Assembly: GCA_016839655.1 (NCBI GenBank)
Contig: JAEOTW010000053.1
Span: 1 to 23,837, forward strand
Reading direction: 5' to 3'
From: Promethearchaeota archaeon
GTDB taxonomy: Archaea; Asgardarchaeota; Lokiarchaeia; Sigynarchaeales; SOKP01
Length of the DNA: 23,837 nt
In this document: positions 13,169 to 21,888 of the stretch, piece after piece
How the letters are laid out: the number at the start of each line of letters is the position of its first letter
Numbering within the stretch: position 1 is the first letter of the stretch
Program-made: the position numbers and the translations under genes
Notes under the pieces: generated by a model
The model's input: only the letters and a program-made list of their open reading frames with translations
What the model was told of the DNA's origin: nothing
Databases searched by the model: none

Positions 13169-13274
13169 TTTTATTCATTTTTTTTGAAATTACATAGATG
13201 GTAAATTTTAATATTCCCTTTTTTTTAAACTTAGTAAATAAATAATTAAGAATAATCTATCATAAGTTAAACTG

Positions 13275-14033
13275 ATGCTCAAGGATTTTTACGATAAACA
13301 CAAAAATTTTTCTTTCAGAACCTTGTCAGAGTACTATATATCTCCGGGGATTAGATGTAAGTTTGATACATTGAAAGAGAACATCGGAAGCAGAAGGAAA
13401 TTTTTTAGTGGGATTGATCTCGGCTCTTCTGGTAATTCTATTCTGCCCTTTTTAGATAATACGAACCACAAATCTTTCCTAGATATTGCCAACTTACCAT
13501 TGAGTCAATATAGAAATAAAAATATGCACCATCCTATATGCGCAGATCTCATTAAATTGCCATATCGAGATGAGTCTTTCGATTTTGTTAGTGCACTAGA
13601 CGTTTTAGAACATATTAAAGACGATAAATCAGCAATATCAGAAATAAGTCGCATTTTAAAGAGAAAAGGAATTGCTGTAATCACGGTACCGCATATGATG
13701 AAATTTTACTCAAATCAAGATAAATTAATAGGGCATTTTAGGAGGTATGACTCAGGTGAAATAATCTCTGATTTTAACAAATATAATCTTAAGAATCTAA
13801 AGACCTTTGGAGTGTATGGTAGATTGATGTTAATAGCTGATATTCAATCTACTAATCCAAGAAAAATTGAAGAGAATCTTATAACCTTAAGAAATAAATA
13901 TGAATCAAATACGATTTTTCAAAATATTTGGAATGTTATTGTTAAGATTCTTTCAAAATTGATGAAACTGGATGCTAAGATGAGTTCAAATCGTAGAATT
14001 AGAAATGTAGGTTTAATATTTATTAAGAATTAG
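13275..14033 (+). CDS. Class I SAM-dependent methyltransferase
   Basis: 252 residues. The Rossmann methyltransferase core is visible: a motif I variant FSGIDLGSSGNS (residues 44-55, with serine replacing one of the usual glycines), a second acidic strand SFLDIAN, then the ADLIKLPYRDESFDFV segment and DVLEHIKD near 110, and the ILKRKGIAVITVP post-motif. The family is the Methyltransf_11 type, often acting on small molecules, lipids or sugars; the substrate cannot be told. The C-terminal 80 residues are basic and helical with no recognised domain. The ATG at 13275 lacks a clear SD and the gene is divergent from the ACT gene, so a leaderless transcript is possible. Confidence 0.75.
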   Translation: MLKDFYDKHKNFSFRTLSEYYISPGIRCKFDTLKENIGSRRKFFSGIDLGSSGNSILPFLDNTNHKSFLDIANLPLSQYRNKNMHHPICADLIKLPYRDESFDFVSALDVLEHIKDDKSAISEISRILKRKGIAVITVPHMMKFYSNQDKLIGHFRRYDSGEIISDFNKYNLKNLKTFGVYGRLMLIADIQSTNPRKIEENLITLRNKYESNTIFQNIWNVIVKILSKLMKLDAKMSSNRRIRNVGLIFIKN

Positions 14034-14049
14034 AGTTTTGTAGATCATA

Positions 14050-14439
14050 TTACAAGTTCTCTTTTTTCAATTTATCGAAAAGTTTTTTATATTCTTCGAT
14101 ATATTTCTCATCATTAGTTTCTTCAATTTTTTTAAGAAGTTCTATTGATCTTGTCAAAATCTCAGACTGCTTTTTGATTTTATCATAAAAAATTTTCTTT
14201 TTATCTTGTGATTCTTCAAATTGTATTTTATCTTCATATTCTTTAATAGAGCTTTTAATTTCTTTCTGAGACTCAATAACTGAGGATGCTAATTGTCTTT
14301 TTCTTTGTTGTAACTTAATGCAATTTTCACATATAATTTCACCCGACTTTGGTTGTTCACTTTTGACCATAAAAGGATTTCCACAACGAGCACAAGGTAC
14401 AAGCCTTAAAACAAAATTGTCGTTGTTAGAATCGGGCAT
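14050..14439 (-). CDS. Zinc-ribbon plus coiled-coil protein
   Basis: 129 residues. An N-terminal zinc ribbon has C16, C19, C37 and C40 (CARC and CENC). From about residue 45 to the end the sequence is charged, rich in K, E, Q and I, and has the pattern of a long coiled coil. No family name is recognised. Such small zinc-ribbon coiled-coil proteins often mediate protein or nucleic-acid contacts, but nothing here defines a partner. The gene converges on the methyltransferase gene with 16 bases between stops. It is divergent from the TauE/SafE gene, with an AT-rich 133-base promoter region between them that contains two perfect palindromes. Confidence 0.65.
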   Translation of the reverse strand: MPDSNNDNFVLRLVPCARCGNPFMVKSEQPKSGEIICENCIKLQQRKRQLASSVIESQKEIKSSIKEYEDKIQFEESQDKKKIFYDKIKKQSEILTRSIELLKKIEETNDEKYIEEYKKLFDKLKKENL

Positions 14440-14459
14440 AATCGCGTAGGAAGTGAATT

Positions 14460-14514
14460 TTATTATATAATAATTTATCTATAATTAATATCTTGTATTA
14501 ATAATATATTATTA
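14460..14514. repeat. Two perfect AT palindromes in a divergent promoter region
   Basis: TTATTATATAATAA (14460-14473) and TAATAATATATTATTA (14499-14514) are perfect palindromes between the divergent zinc-ribbon and TauE/SafE genes. They likely fall in the promoter region and may include TATA elements. All-AT palindromes are expected fairly often in this composition. Confidence 0.35.
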
Positions 14515-14572
14515 TTCAATTTAATCCTCAACTTTTAGAAAACTAATAATACCTTAAGATATTTCACTCTAT

Positions 14573-15367
14573 ATGGATTTTGTCCTTATTACTATATTAC
14601 TTGTCTTTGGTTTATTATTCGGTATAATAAGTTCTCTAAGTGGAATAGGAGGAGGAGTCTTCTATGTTAGTGTTATGGTCCTAATTTTTATCATTCCTAT
14701 TAATTTAGCTGTAGATACTTCTGCTTTTATTATTTTAATTTCTAGTGGGGGAGGGTTTTTTACTTACTTTAAAGAAGAAAGATTACATATTAAGCAAGTT
14801 ATTATATTTTCGTCATTTTCAATTTTGGGAAGCATTACAAGCACCTTAATATTTACTCCCTTTAATTTAGATGGTACAATATTAAAAATCATATTTGCGA
14901 CAACAATCTTAATTGCTGGATTAAATATGATATCCAAAGCAATTAAATCTAGAAAATCTAATCCAGAATTAGAGGAATATGAGAATAATTTTACTCTCCA
15001 TAGTCATGATTATCAAACTAATTTGAAAAAAACTATACCTTTATTTTTTTTAGCTGGTTTTTGTGCTAATTTATTAGGTATAGGAGGAGGCATTATCAAT
15101 ACTCCTTCTCTTCATATTTTTCTTCAATATCCAATTCATAATGCTACAGCAATTTCTATTGGAATTATATTTTTTACTGCAATTTATAATACTATTGCTA
15201 AAAGTATTTTAGGCCAAATAGACTATTTAATAGGAATAATAATTGGATCAGGGGCAATATTAGGCTCAATAATAGGGGCAAAAGTTTCTGGAAAATTACC
15301 TAAAAGTCACTTACAATTTTTAGTTGCTATAGTATTAATGTCGTTGGCGATTAGGATGTTTTTTTAG
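14573..15367 (+). CDS. TauE/SafE family permease
   Basis: 264 residues, almost entirely hydrophobic with about eight membrane segments, in two similar halves. Each half carries the family's glycine-rich signature near its start: SLSGIGGGVF (residues 21-30) and LLGIGGGIINTP (about 166-177). A polar loop of roughly 40 residues separates the halves (SRKSNPELEEYENN). The family exports sulfite, sulfoacetate or related organosulfur or carboxylate anions, but the substrate of this member cannot be read. The ATG at 14573 directly precedes the first membrane segment. No clear SD is visible. It stands alone between a divergent gene and a short orphan gene. Confidence 0.85.
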   Translation: MDFVLITILLVFGLLFGIISSLSGIGGGVFYVSVMVLIFIIPINLAVDTSAFIILISSGGGFFTYFKEERLHIKQVIIFSSFSILGSITSTLIFTPFNLDGTILKIIFATTILIAGLNMISKAIKSRKSNPELEEYENNFTLHSHDYQTNLKKTIPLFFLAGFCANLLGIGGGIINTPSLHIFLQYPIHNATAISIGIIFFTAIYNTIAKSILGQIDYLIGIIIGSGAILGSIIGAKVSGKLPKSHLQFLVAIVLMSLAIRMFF

Positions 15368-15474
15368 GATATGAGTGTTAAAAAATTTATAAATTTTAAA
15401 TCTTAAATTTTAATTGGAGTCTATTTAAAATTATTAAGATTATTCTAAAATATTATTGAAAAAAGGTAAAAAAA

Positions 15475-15705
15475 ATGGTACAAGTAAAAGATATTGAAAA
15501 GCTAATGGATGATTTCATGATAGAAGTAGATGATAAATTTATCGATATTAAGCGGTATCTTCTTACTGAATTTGAATGGAATGTAGATCCTTTAAAAAAA
15601 TCTCAATTTATAATAAGAGGTATTCCAATAGAAGACAATAGGAAAATAAGTGACATTTTGAAATCGTTTTTACCAAATGAAGTTATAAGCCTTAGAGAAA
15701 TTTAA
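15475..15705 (+). CDS. Small acidic protein of unknown function
   Basis: 76 residues, no recognised family. It has no cysteines, no membrane segment and no signal peptide, and looks like a small alpha/beta domain (helix VKDIEKLMDDFMIEVDDKF, a strand around SQFIIRGIPI, a helix KISDILKSFL). AAAGGT lies before the ATG at 15475 and supports it as a real gene. The following methyltransferase gene begins 37 bases later in the same direction, so the two may be co-transcribed. Confidence 0.55.
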   Translation: MVQVKDIEKLMDDFMIEVDDKFIDIKRYLLTEFEWNVDPLKKSQFIIRGIPIEDNRKISDILKSFLPNEVISLREI

Positions 15706-15742
15706 AAATAAAATGTTCTGTTATCAATAAAGTAAATATATT

Positions 15743-16849
15743 ATGGTGGAATTAATTAAAACTGAAAATAAAAGTAAACCGGAAATTTCTATTAGCAATC
15801 AAATAAAGAAATTTGCTATAAACGGTCTTTATGGATTTAATACTATTTTATTAATTGGGATGGGGAGACGTTTAGGCATTTTTAATTACTTATATGAAAA
15901 AGCTAAATCTTCACCTAGTTCTGGTAAACATTATGAAGTAATTCTCACTCCGATTGAATTGTCTGAAAATTTAAATTTAGATTTTAAGTATTTAGATGGT
16001 TGGATACATTTAGCACTTGAATGTGGTCTACTTGAAATCGGAAATTCGGAAAAGAGAGTTTTAAAAACAGCTCCTTATGTGTATGATTTAATTATTGACA
16101 GAAATAATGAATTTTATATTGGTGGAACACTCGGTGCTTTCTATTACATGGCTCCAGCTCAGGATATTTTAATAGATAATTTTAAAACAGGTAAAATATG
16201 GAGTATATTAGATTTACCCGGAGATGTTATGATAGACCTACAAGAACGTGGCGCTAGGTTTGGAACTTTAGTAGAGAGACTGTTTTCTAAAAAGTTTGAA
16301 AATTTTTGTAAGAATATATTGAAGAAAGGTACTATTCTTGAATTAGGATGTGGTTATGGCTTTAACATTAAGACTTGGGCAAAAAAGTATGAAAAGGCTA
16401 GATTTGTAGGAATTGATATTGATCCAATTGCAATAGAACATGCAAAAAAATTAATAGATGAAAATAATTGGAATGGAAGGATTGAAATATTTAAGACAGA
16501 AATAAATGAATTTGCAGGTTCTTGTAAGGAAAAATTCGATCTGATTATATTAAATCAAGTTCTCCATGAAATGAAAACTGATGAGAATTACCGAATAGGC
16601 GTGTTTAAAAGTCTATATTCCTTGTTGAAGGATAACGGGATTCTACTTATTGGAGAGAGTATGATTCCTGATACCTTTAGTCCAAAAAAAGGATTCCAAC
16701 TTTTTGCTATCACGCATAAGTTTTCGGAAATAAAAGCTTCGCTTTTTTATGATGAAAAAACCTTTCAAGAGTTTATTGACTCAACACCTTTTACTAAGGC
16801 TAATTTTATAAGAGAAGGTGGAGATAGTATCTGGGTAATAGAAAAATGA
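15743..16849 (+). CDS. SAM-dependent methyltransferase with N-terminal winged-helix-like region
   Basis: 368 residues. The first 150 or so resemble the dimerisation/winged-helix part of O-methyltransferase-type enzymes (GRRLGIFNYLY, LTPIELSENLNLDFKYLDGWIH, LECGLLEIG). The catalytic domain follows with motif I ILELGCGYGF near residue 200, the acidic VGIDIDP strand, DLIILNQVLHEM and the LLKDNGILLIGES strand. All SAM-binding landmarks are intact. The layout resembles small-molecule C- or O-methyltransferases; the acceptor is unknown. It probably shares a transcript with the 76-residue gene upstream. A T-run follows the stop. Confidence 0.8.
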   Translation: MVELIKTENKSKPEISISNQIKKFAINGLYGFNTILLIGMGRRLGIFNYLYEKAKSSPSSGKHYEVILTPIELSENLNLDFKYLDGWIHLALECGLLEIGNSEKRVLKTAPYVYDLIIDRNNEFYIGGTLGAFYYMAPAQDILIDNFKTGKIWSILDLPGDVMIDLQERGARFGTLVERLFSKKFENFCKNILKKGTILELGCGYGFNIKTWAKKYEKARFVGIDIDPIAIEHAKKLIDENNWNGRIEIFKTEINEFAGSCKEKFDLIILNQVLHEMKTDENYRIGVFKSLYSLLKDNGILLIGESMIPDTFSPKKGFQLFAITHKFSEIKASLFYDEKTFQEFIDSTPFTKANFIREGGDSIWVIEK

Positions 16850-16875
16850 AGAAATTGTCTGTGAAAACTTGTTAA

Positions 16876-16884
16876 TTTTTTTTT
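16876..16884 (+). terminator. Poly-T terminator after the methyltransferase gene
   Basis: Nine consecutive T lie 27 bases after the stop at 16849, before the promoter region of the large TPR protein. This fits an archaeal T-run terminator. Confidence 0.45.
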
Positions 16885-16990
16885 ATAAAATGTTTTAAAG
16901 TGAAATATCTATTATTAATTATTCTTAGATATAAAAAATTTAAACCTAGAAAACCAATCTCTCGAATTTAATATTAATCAATATTTAGGG

Positions 16991-19900
16991 ATGGTAAGAA
17001 TCGCTCAAATTAGATTAATAAAAGAAGCAGAAGCAGAGGAAAAGAATTATAATTGGGAGAAAGCAGCAGGTTTATATGAACAAGTTGCCAAATCATTTTT
17101 GGAAAAAAATTTGTTACAGGATGCTGCCAAAATTTATGATAAACTAGGATTTATATACCTCCGAGCTGTTTATGCATCTGAAACTAAAGAAGATTATTTA
17201 AATTGGAATGAACAAGCTGTTAAAGCATTTTACATGGCGGAGAGTCTCTTTGACCAAACCAATGATAAAATCTTAAGTATGGAATGTAAAGCTAAAGCAC
17301 TTGCTCAAAGTTGCTTAGTTATTACGTCAATTGAAGAGGCGAGAAAGAATATGAAAAAATCAATCGATATTTTTTTCCAGATTATTGAAGAATATTCAAA
17401 GGCAAATGATACGATAAATCTTATAAGATTGTCAGCACAGATTGTAGACCCAATGATTTTATTTTTGTTTATATGTTCTAATCCTTCTGTATTAGAGCAT
17501 TATAGCCAGCTGGGGCAGAAATTAATAGAAAAAGCTTGGAGACTTCTAAAAGAAGTCGATACAATCGAAACTAGAAGTAGGTTATTGCTGGGCGAACATT
17601 TATTTATGTTTCATATTAATAGGTGGATGGAACTTACTTATGGTGATAAAAACCAAGAAAGAATAAACAAAAGGCATTTGAAAAGATGTGAAGAAACACT
17701 AAATTTAGCGCAAAATAGTGATGATGAGATTGATTATTTCATTCTTGGAGACATTTATGCTATGACTGGTTTCATGTATTGTATATTTGGTAGTTTACTT
17801 GCTGAAGAAAAAAAGGAACAGGTAGGGTTTGCTGAAAAAGGATTTGAGTTATTAGAAAAATCTATCATATTTCATAAAAATTCAAGAAATATTCAGAGAG
17901 TTATACAAAATACATATAGTATAGATTATCTTGCTGGTATTTTTGGCAGATTTGAATATCTACAGAAGAGAATTCTAAATGATGTGCATGAAGTACAGAA
18001 AATAGGTAAAATCTTCGATAATTTATATACTGGGATTTATTCCTTTATGGATTTCATACCTATCGATTATTATAACCTATTCGCAAGCAGAAGTTTTTTA
18101 AGGGTGGATACGCGGAAGTCTTACTCTAAATTAGGAATTGAATATGCAAATAAAGTATTAAAAAGATTTGCTTTTGGTCCTTATATTGTCCATATTTACC
18201 AGTATTTAACTCATTTCTATTCGCAATTAGCTATTCAGACAATAGAAGATGATTCTCATGAGGAATATATTCAAAAAATGTTGAATTATGCTGATAAGAC
18301 TGAAAATCTCTCAAAAGAATATAAAGGAGGGACTGTAAGATCAGCTGGTTATACTTCACTTTACCGAGCATATAGGACTCTTGCGGATATCACTAAAGAT
18401 AAAGAAGAAAAAATTAAAAATTTAGAACATGCAATTGAGGCTGCTAATAATAATATTAAATACTCAATTGAATCTTATAGAGTTTTTTTGGCTATTCAAA
18501 TACGTTTAGCTTTACTTTATGAGGAATTAGGTATTCTAACTAATGAAGAAAAACCTCTATTACAAGCAAGAGAGTTATTTCTACGCATAGCTATTGAATC
18601 TACAGAAAGAGGTTATTATTTTTATACTGCTGCTTGCTATGAATATATTGCGCGTTTAGAAGATCGATTAGGAAATCATATATCTTCTGCAGAATATTAC
18701 AAAAAAGCAGAAGAAGCTCATACGGATTCACTATCATCAATTGAATATAAACCATTAAAAGAAAAAACTAATGAAAAAATAAAATATACTAAAGCTTGGA
18801 ATTCTATTGAAAAAGCTAAAGCGTTTCATAAAAGGGAAAATCATAAAAAGGCTAAACATAGTTATAAGGAAGCATCTGAGATCTTAGAAACACTACCTAG
18901 TTATAATTATGAAGCAGCTTATTATAGAGCCTGGATAGTTTTAGAAGAAGCTGAAGATCTTAGTAAGAAAGAAAAATATAATGATGCGATAAAGAGCTAT
19001 GAAAAAACAAGAGATCTTTTCGATAGTGCTATCTATACTATTAGATTTATTAGAAAAAGTGTTAGAATGTCAAAAGAATTAAAAAAACTTGAGAAAGTTG
19101 CTAAAGTTAGAATGAATCATTGTGTTGCTAGAATAAATCTCGATGAGGCAAGAATTTTAGGAAAAAAAGGATATCATGTTGCTGCTGCTGAAAAATTTGG
19201 CAATGCAGCAACTCAATTCAGGGATATTTGTATATTATACAAAATTAAAAGAGAAAGAGCAGAAATAGAAGCAATATACCATCTCTGTAGAGCTTGGGAA
19301 AGTATGGAACTAGCTGAAAACTACGAGGATCCAGGAAAATTCGCTGAAGCAGCAAGTTTATTCACAAAAGCAAGCAATTACTTTACGCAAAGCAAATTAA
19401 AGTTCCTAGCTCAAGGTAATTCGAATTTTTGTTTAGCTCTAGAAGAGGGATGTAAATTTGATCAATCTCATGATATGGAAGTTAAAACTAGATTGTATCC
19501 AAACGTTAAATCAATTCTCAGAAAAGCAGCAAATTTATATGAAAAGGGTGGTTTTAAAAATGGTGCAGATTGGGCACTTGCAACATCAACTTATTTCGAT
19601 GCAGCTTGGTATTTAATTCAAGCCGATAAAGAATTAGACATAAACAAAAAACAAGAATTCTTAAATTATGGATCAAATTATTTAAAGTCCTCCGCGGAAC
19701 TTTTTCATAAAGCAGGATATAAAGATAAGGAAAATGAAGTTTTAGAAAGATTAGATCGAGTAAATAAAGAGGAAAAAATACTTGTTTCTGCTCTAAATAC
19801 AATTTATAAACCCTCTATTTCAGGAAGTCTAGAAGGTATTATTACACCTTCATGTCCAATAGAAACAAGCCAATCACCACGAATTGGTGAAATTCAACAA

Positions 19901-20821
19901 TATTCTGAAGAAGTCAGTACATTCTTAGAAAGGGATAGTATAACAAAAAAATATGAAATAATATATAGGGATTTGCTTAAAGATTACCCAAAGTCCCCAA
20001 GGAATCAGTGTAGAGTAGGGATTGCGCAAATTGGTATTTCCAGTTCTGGTGATATAATGAATGAGTTTTATGAGGAAAAACCTAAAGGTTTACTAACGCT
20101 AAAAGAAGAAAAAGTTAGTAATATTGAATTAAAGGTAAAGGAAATGATTGAAAAAGCTCATGAAGAAGGCATAAATATTTTACTTTTTCCCGAAATGGCA
20201 GTAGATCTCAAATATAAACAATTTCTAGAGGATATATCTAATCTTGCTAAGACATATGAAATGTATCTTATCCCAGGATCATATCACGACATTGAAACAA
20301 AAAGTAATGTTAGTTTAGTTATTGGGCCTGAAGGAATTCTTTGGCAACAAGAAAAACATATCCCTGCAATTATTAGTCTTGAGAGAGGAAAATTTAAAGA
20401 AGGGATAGACACATCTACTTTACCTCACAAAACTATAGTGTGTAATACAGAATATGGAAGAATAGCTATTGCAATTTGTCGTGATTTTCTTGACATGGAT
20501 TTAAGAGTCGAATTAAAAAATTTCGATCCACCTGTCGATATAATTTTAAATCCTGCCTTTACTCCAGTTACGGCGGATTTCAAAGCAGTTCATTTTGATG
20601 CTCGTAGATCTATTTATACTTATACTTTCTTTGCAAACATCGCCGATTTTGGGAATTCTCTTATTTATACACCGGAAAAGGAACGTATTGAAAGAAATAT
20701 CCCTCCAAGGGGAGAAGGGTTGATTTATAAAGACGTTGATCTTTTTAGACTTCGTTCTGAACGTAAAAAATGGGAAGAAAAACAGAAAAAAGAAAAGGGT
20801 TTTATTCAAAGTACAAGATAA
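16991..20821 (+). CDS. TPR-repeat protein fused to a C-terminal nitrilase/amidase domain
   Basis: 1276 residues. From residue 1 to about 930 the sequence is helical repeats of the TPR or alpha-SNAP-like type, recognisable as recurring helix pairs such as the NWEKAAGLYEQVAKSFLE, DAAKIYDKLGFIY, ISSAEYYKKAEEAH, YNDAIKSYEKTRDLF and AAEKFGNAATQF segments. A linker of about 70 residues follows. From about 1005 a carbon-nitrogen hydrolase domain begins (CRVGIAQIGI). Its triad is present: Glu1068 in LLFPEMAV, Lys1122 in QQEKHIPA and Cys1163 in AIAICRDF. The enzyme should hydrolyse an amide or nitrile, with the repeats providing partner binding. No signal peptide is seen. The ATG at 16991 has GGG just before it and an AT-rich upstream region of 141 bases. 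Which amide is cleaved is unknown. Confidence 0.85.
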   Translation: MVRIAQIRLIKEAEAEEKNYNWEKAAGLYEQVAKSFLEKNLLQDAAKIYDKLGFIYLRAVYASETKEDYLNWNEQAVKAFYMAESLFDQTNDKILSMECKAKALAQSCLVITSIEEARKNMKKSIDIFFQIIEEYSKANDTINLIRLSAQIVDPMILFLFICSNPSVLEHYSQLGQKLIEKAWRLLKEVDTIETRSRLLLGEHLFMFHINRWMELTYGDKNQERINKRHLKRCEETLNLAQNSDDEIDYFILGDIYAMTGFMYCIFGSLLAEEKKEQVGFAEKGFELLEKSIIFHKNSRNIQRVIQNTYSIDYLAGIFGRFEYLQKRILNDVHEVQKIGKIFDNLYTGIYSFMDFIPIDYYNLFASRSFLRVDTRKSYSKLGIEYANKVLKRFAFGPYIVHIYQYLTHFYSQLAIQTIEDDSHEEYIQKMLNYADKTENLSKEYKGGTVRSAGYTSLYRAYRTLADITKDKEEKIKNLEHAIEAANNNIKYSIESYRVFLAIQIRLALLYEELGILTNEEKPLLQARELFLRIAIESTERGYYFYTAACYEYIARLEDRLGNHISSAEYYKKAEEAHTDSLSSIEYKPLKEKTNEKIKYTKAWNSIEKAKAFHKRENHKKAKHSYKEASEILETLPSYNYEAAYYRAWIVLEEAEDLSKKEKYNDAIKSYEKTRDLFDSAIYTIRFIRKSVRMSKELKKLEKVAKVRMNHCVARINLDEARILGKKGYHVAAAEKFGNAATQFRDICILYKIKRERAEIEAIYHLCRAWESMELAENYEDPGKFAEAASLFTKASNYFTQSKLKFLAQGNSNFCLALEEGCKFDQSHDMEVKTRLYPNVKSILRKAANLYEKGGFKNGADWALATSTYFDAAWYLIQADKELDINKKQEFLNYGSNYLKSSAELFHKAGYKDKENEVLERLDRVNKEEKILVSALNTIYKPSISGSLEGIITPSCPIETSQSPRIGEIQQYSEEVSTFLERDSITKKYEIIYRDLLKDYPKSPRNQCRVGIAQIGISSSGDIMNEFYEEKPKGLLTLKEEKVSNIELKVKEMIEKAHEEGINILLFPEMAVDLKYKQFLEDISNLAKTYEMYLIPGSYHDIETKSNVSLVIGPEGILWQQEKHIPAIISLERGKFKEGIDTSTLPHKTIVCNTEYGRIAIAICRDFLDMDLRVELKNFDPPVDIILNPAFTPVTADFKAVHFDARRSIYTYTFFANIADFGNSLIYTPEKERIERNIPPRGEGLIYKDVDLFRLRSERKKWEEKQKKEKGFIQSTR

Positions 20822-20853
20822 TTATAGCGCATGGATCCTATTGGAATAACTTA

Positions 20854-20860
20854 TTTTTTT
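20854..20860 (+). terminator. Possible T-run terminator after the TPR-nitrilase gene
   Basis: Seven consecutive T about 33 bases after the stop at 20821, in the 138-base gap before the prenyltransferase gene. Confidence 0.35.
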
Positions 20861-20959
20861 AAACTAAATTATAATACTCTGATTTTCTCTCTAAAGTTTT
20901 AAATCATTTTAAGGATAATACAAAATAACTTTGAATGCAATTTTTAAGGTAATTTTTTC

Positions 20960-21775
20960 ATGAGTAAGGGATTTAAACTTCTTCGTGTTGAATATATATT
21001 TTCTGTATTGATTCCGTGTTTACTTGCCATTTATTTGAATGGATATGATATTATTGCTAATTTATGGATATTAGCAGGTTTTGGATTTTACGCTATAACT
21101 GGTAACACACTTAATGATGCAATAGACATGAAAGATCCAAATGAAAAAGAAACTTTAGAAAGGATTAAAGGCTACACTAGAAAGGAAATCTTAGTTTTAG
21201 CAATTGCAAGCTTTCTATTAGGAAGTATGTGTTTTATGAATATAATTTTTATTAATCCTGTTCTAGGTGTGTATTTAGCACTTATAGTATTTATGGTAGT
21301 ATTTTATTGTTTATTTAAATCCCTTCTATTAATTAATCATATTATACTAGGGGTTTCCCACATAATCCTACCCTACTTCATGATAAAAATTAACGGTGGA
21401 GATGTTTTTATGAATATATTTCCCTCAATGGAATTATATGAATCTCTTATACTAGCAGCTATAACAGCTGTAGCATTTACAGGACAAATGGTGCATGAAC
21501 TGATTGATGGAGATTCATTAGGTAGATTAAGCCCTAAGAAATCTCAATTAGTTATTTTAATTGCTTGTATTATTTCATTGAGTATAGCTATATTATCATT
21601 TATTATTACACAGTATTTAATATTCTTACCAATCGTCTTTTTCCCATTAGGTATAATGTATGTATTTAGAACGCCTCGAACAAACTTATTAGGAAGAACA
21701 TCATTAAAAGATATTGGAATTATATTAGGAAACCTTATGCTTGTTTATCTATTAATATTGATTATCGCTCCTTAA
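20960..21775 (+). CDS. UbiA-family prenyltransferase
   Basis: 271 residues with about eight or nine hydrophobic segments. The first prenyl-diphosphate motif is NTLNDAIDMKD near residue 50 (NDxxD type) and the second aspartate-rich loop is HELIDGDSLGR near residue 180. Both fit the UbiA superfamily of membrane prenyltransferases, which attach isoprenoid chains to quinone, heme, chlorin or lipid head groups. In archaea the family includes geranylgeranylglyceryl-phosphate transferase and menaquinone-type enzymes. The sequence does not decide which; the second motif is not a textbook DxxxD. The ATG at 20960 has AAGGTAA upstream. The HdrD-like genes follow in the same direction after 113 bases. 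Confidence 0.8.
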   Translation: MSKGFKLLRVEYIFSVLIPCLLAIYLNGYDIIANLWILAGFGFYAITGNTLNDAIDMKDPNEKETLERIKGYTRKEILVLAIASFLLGSMCFMNIIFINPVLGVYLALIVFMVVFYCLFKSLLLINHIILGVSHIILPYFMIKINGGDVFMNIFPSMELYESLILAAITAVAFTGQMVHELIDGDSLGRLSPKKSQLVILIACIISLSIAILSFIITQYLIFLPIVFFPLGIMYVFRTPRTNLLGRTSLKDIGIILGNLMLVYLLILIIAP

Positions 21776-21888
21776 ACACCAATAATACACTTCAAGTTGA
21801 TTCAAAGATTTATATTTATTCCCGTTGATATTAAATAAAGTAATTTTTCTTTCACAACAATTAAAAATAGGCTTTATCTATTTTAAAA

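Noticed and set aside
13219..13226. Run of eight T upstream of the methyltransferase gene considered as a terminator
   Set aside because: It lies between divergent genes, with no plus-strand gene ending just upstream to terminate.
19554..20809. Minus-strand reading frames inside the TPR-nitrilase gene (19554-19802 and 20546-20809)
   Set aside because: Antisense to intact repeats and to the nitrilase domain; hydrophobic or basic composition typical of shadow frames in AT-rich genes.
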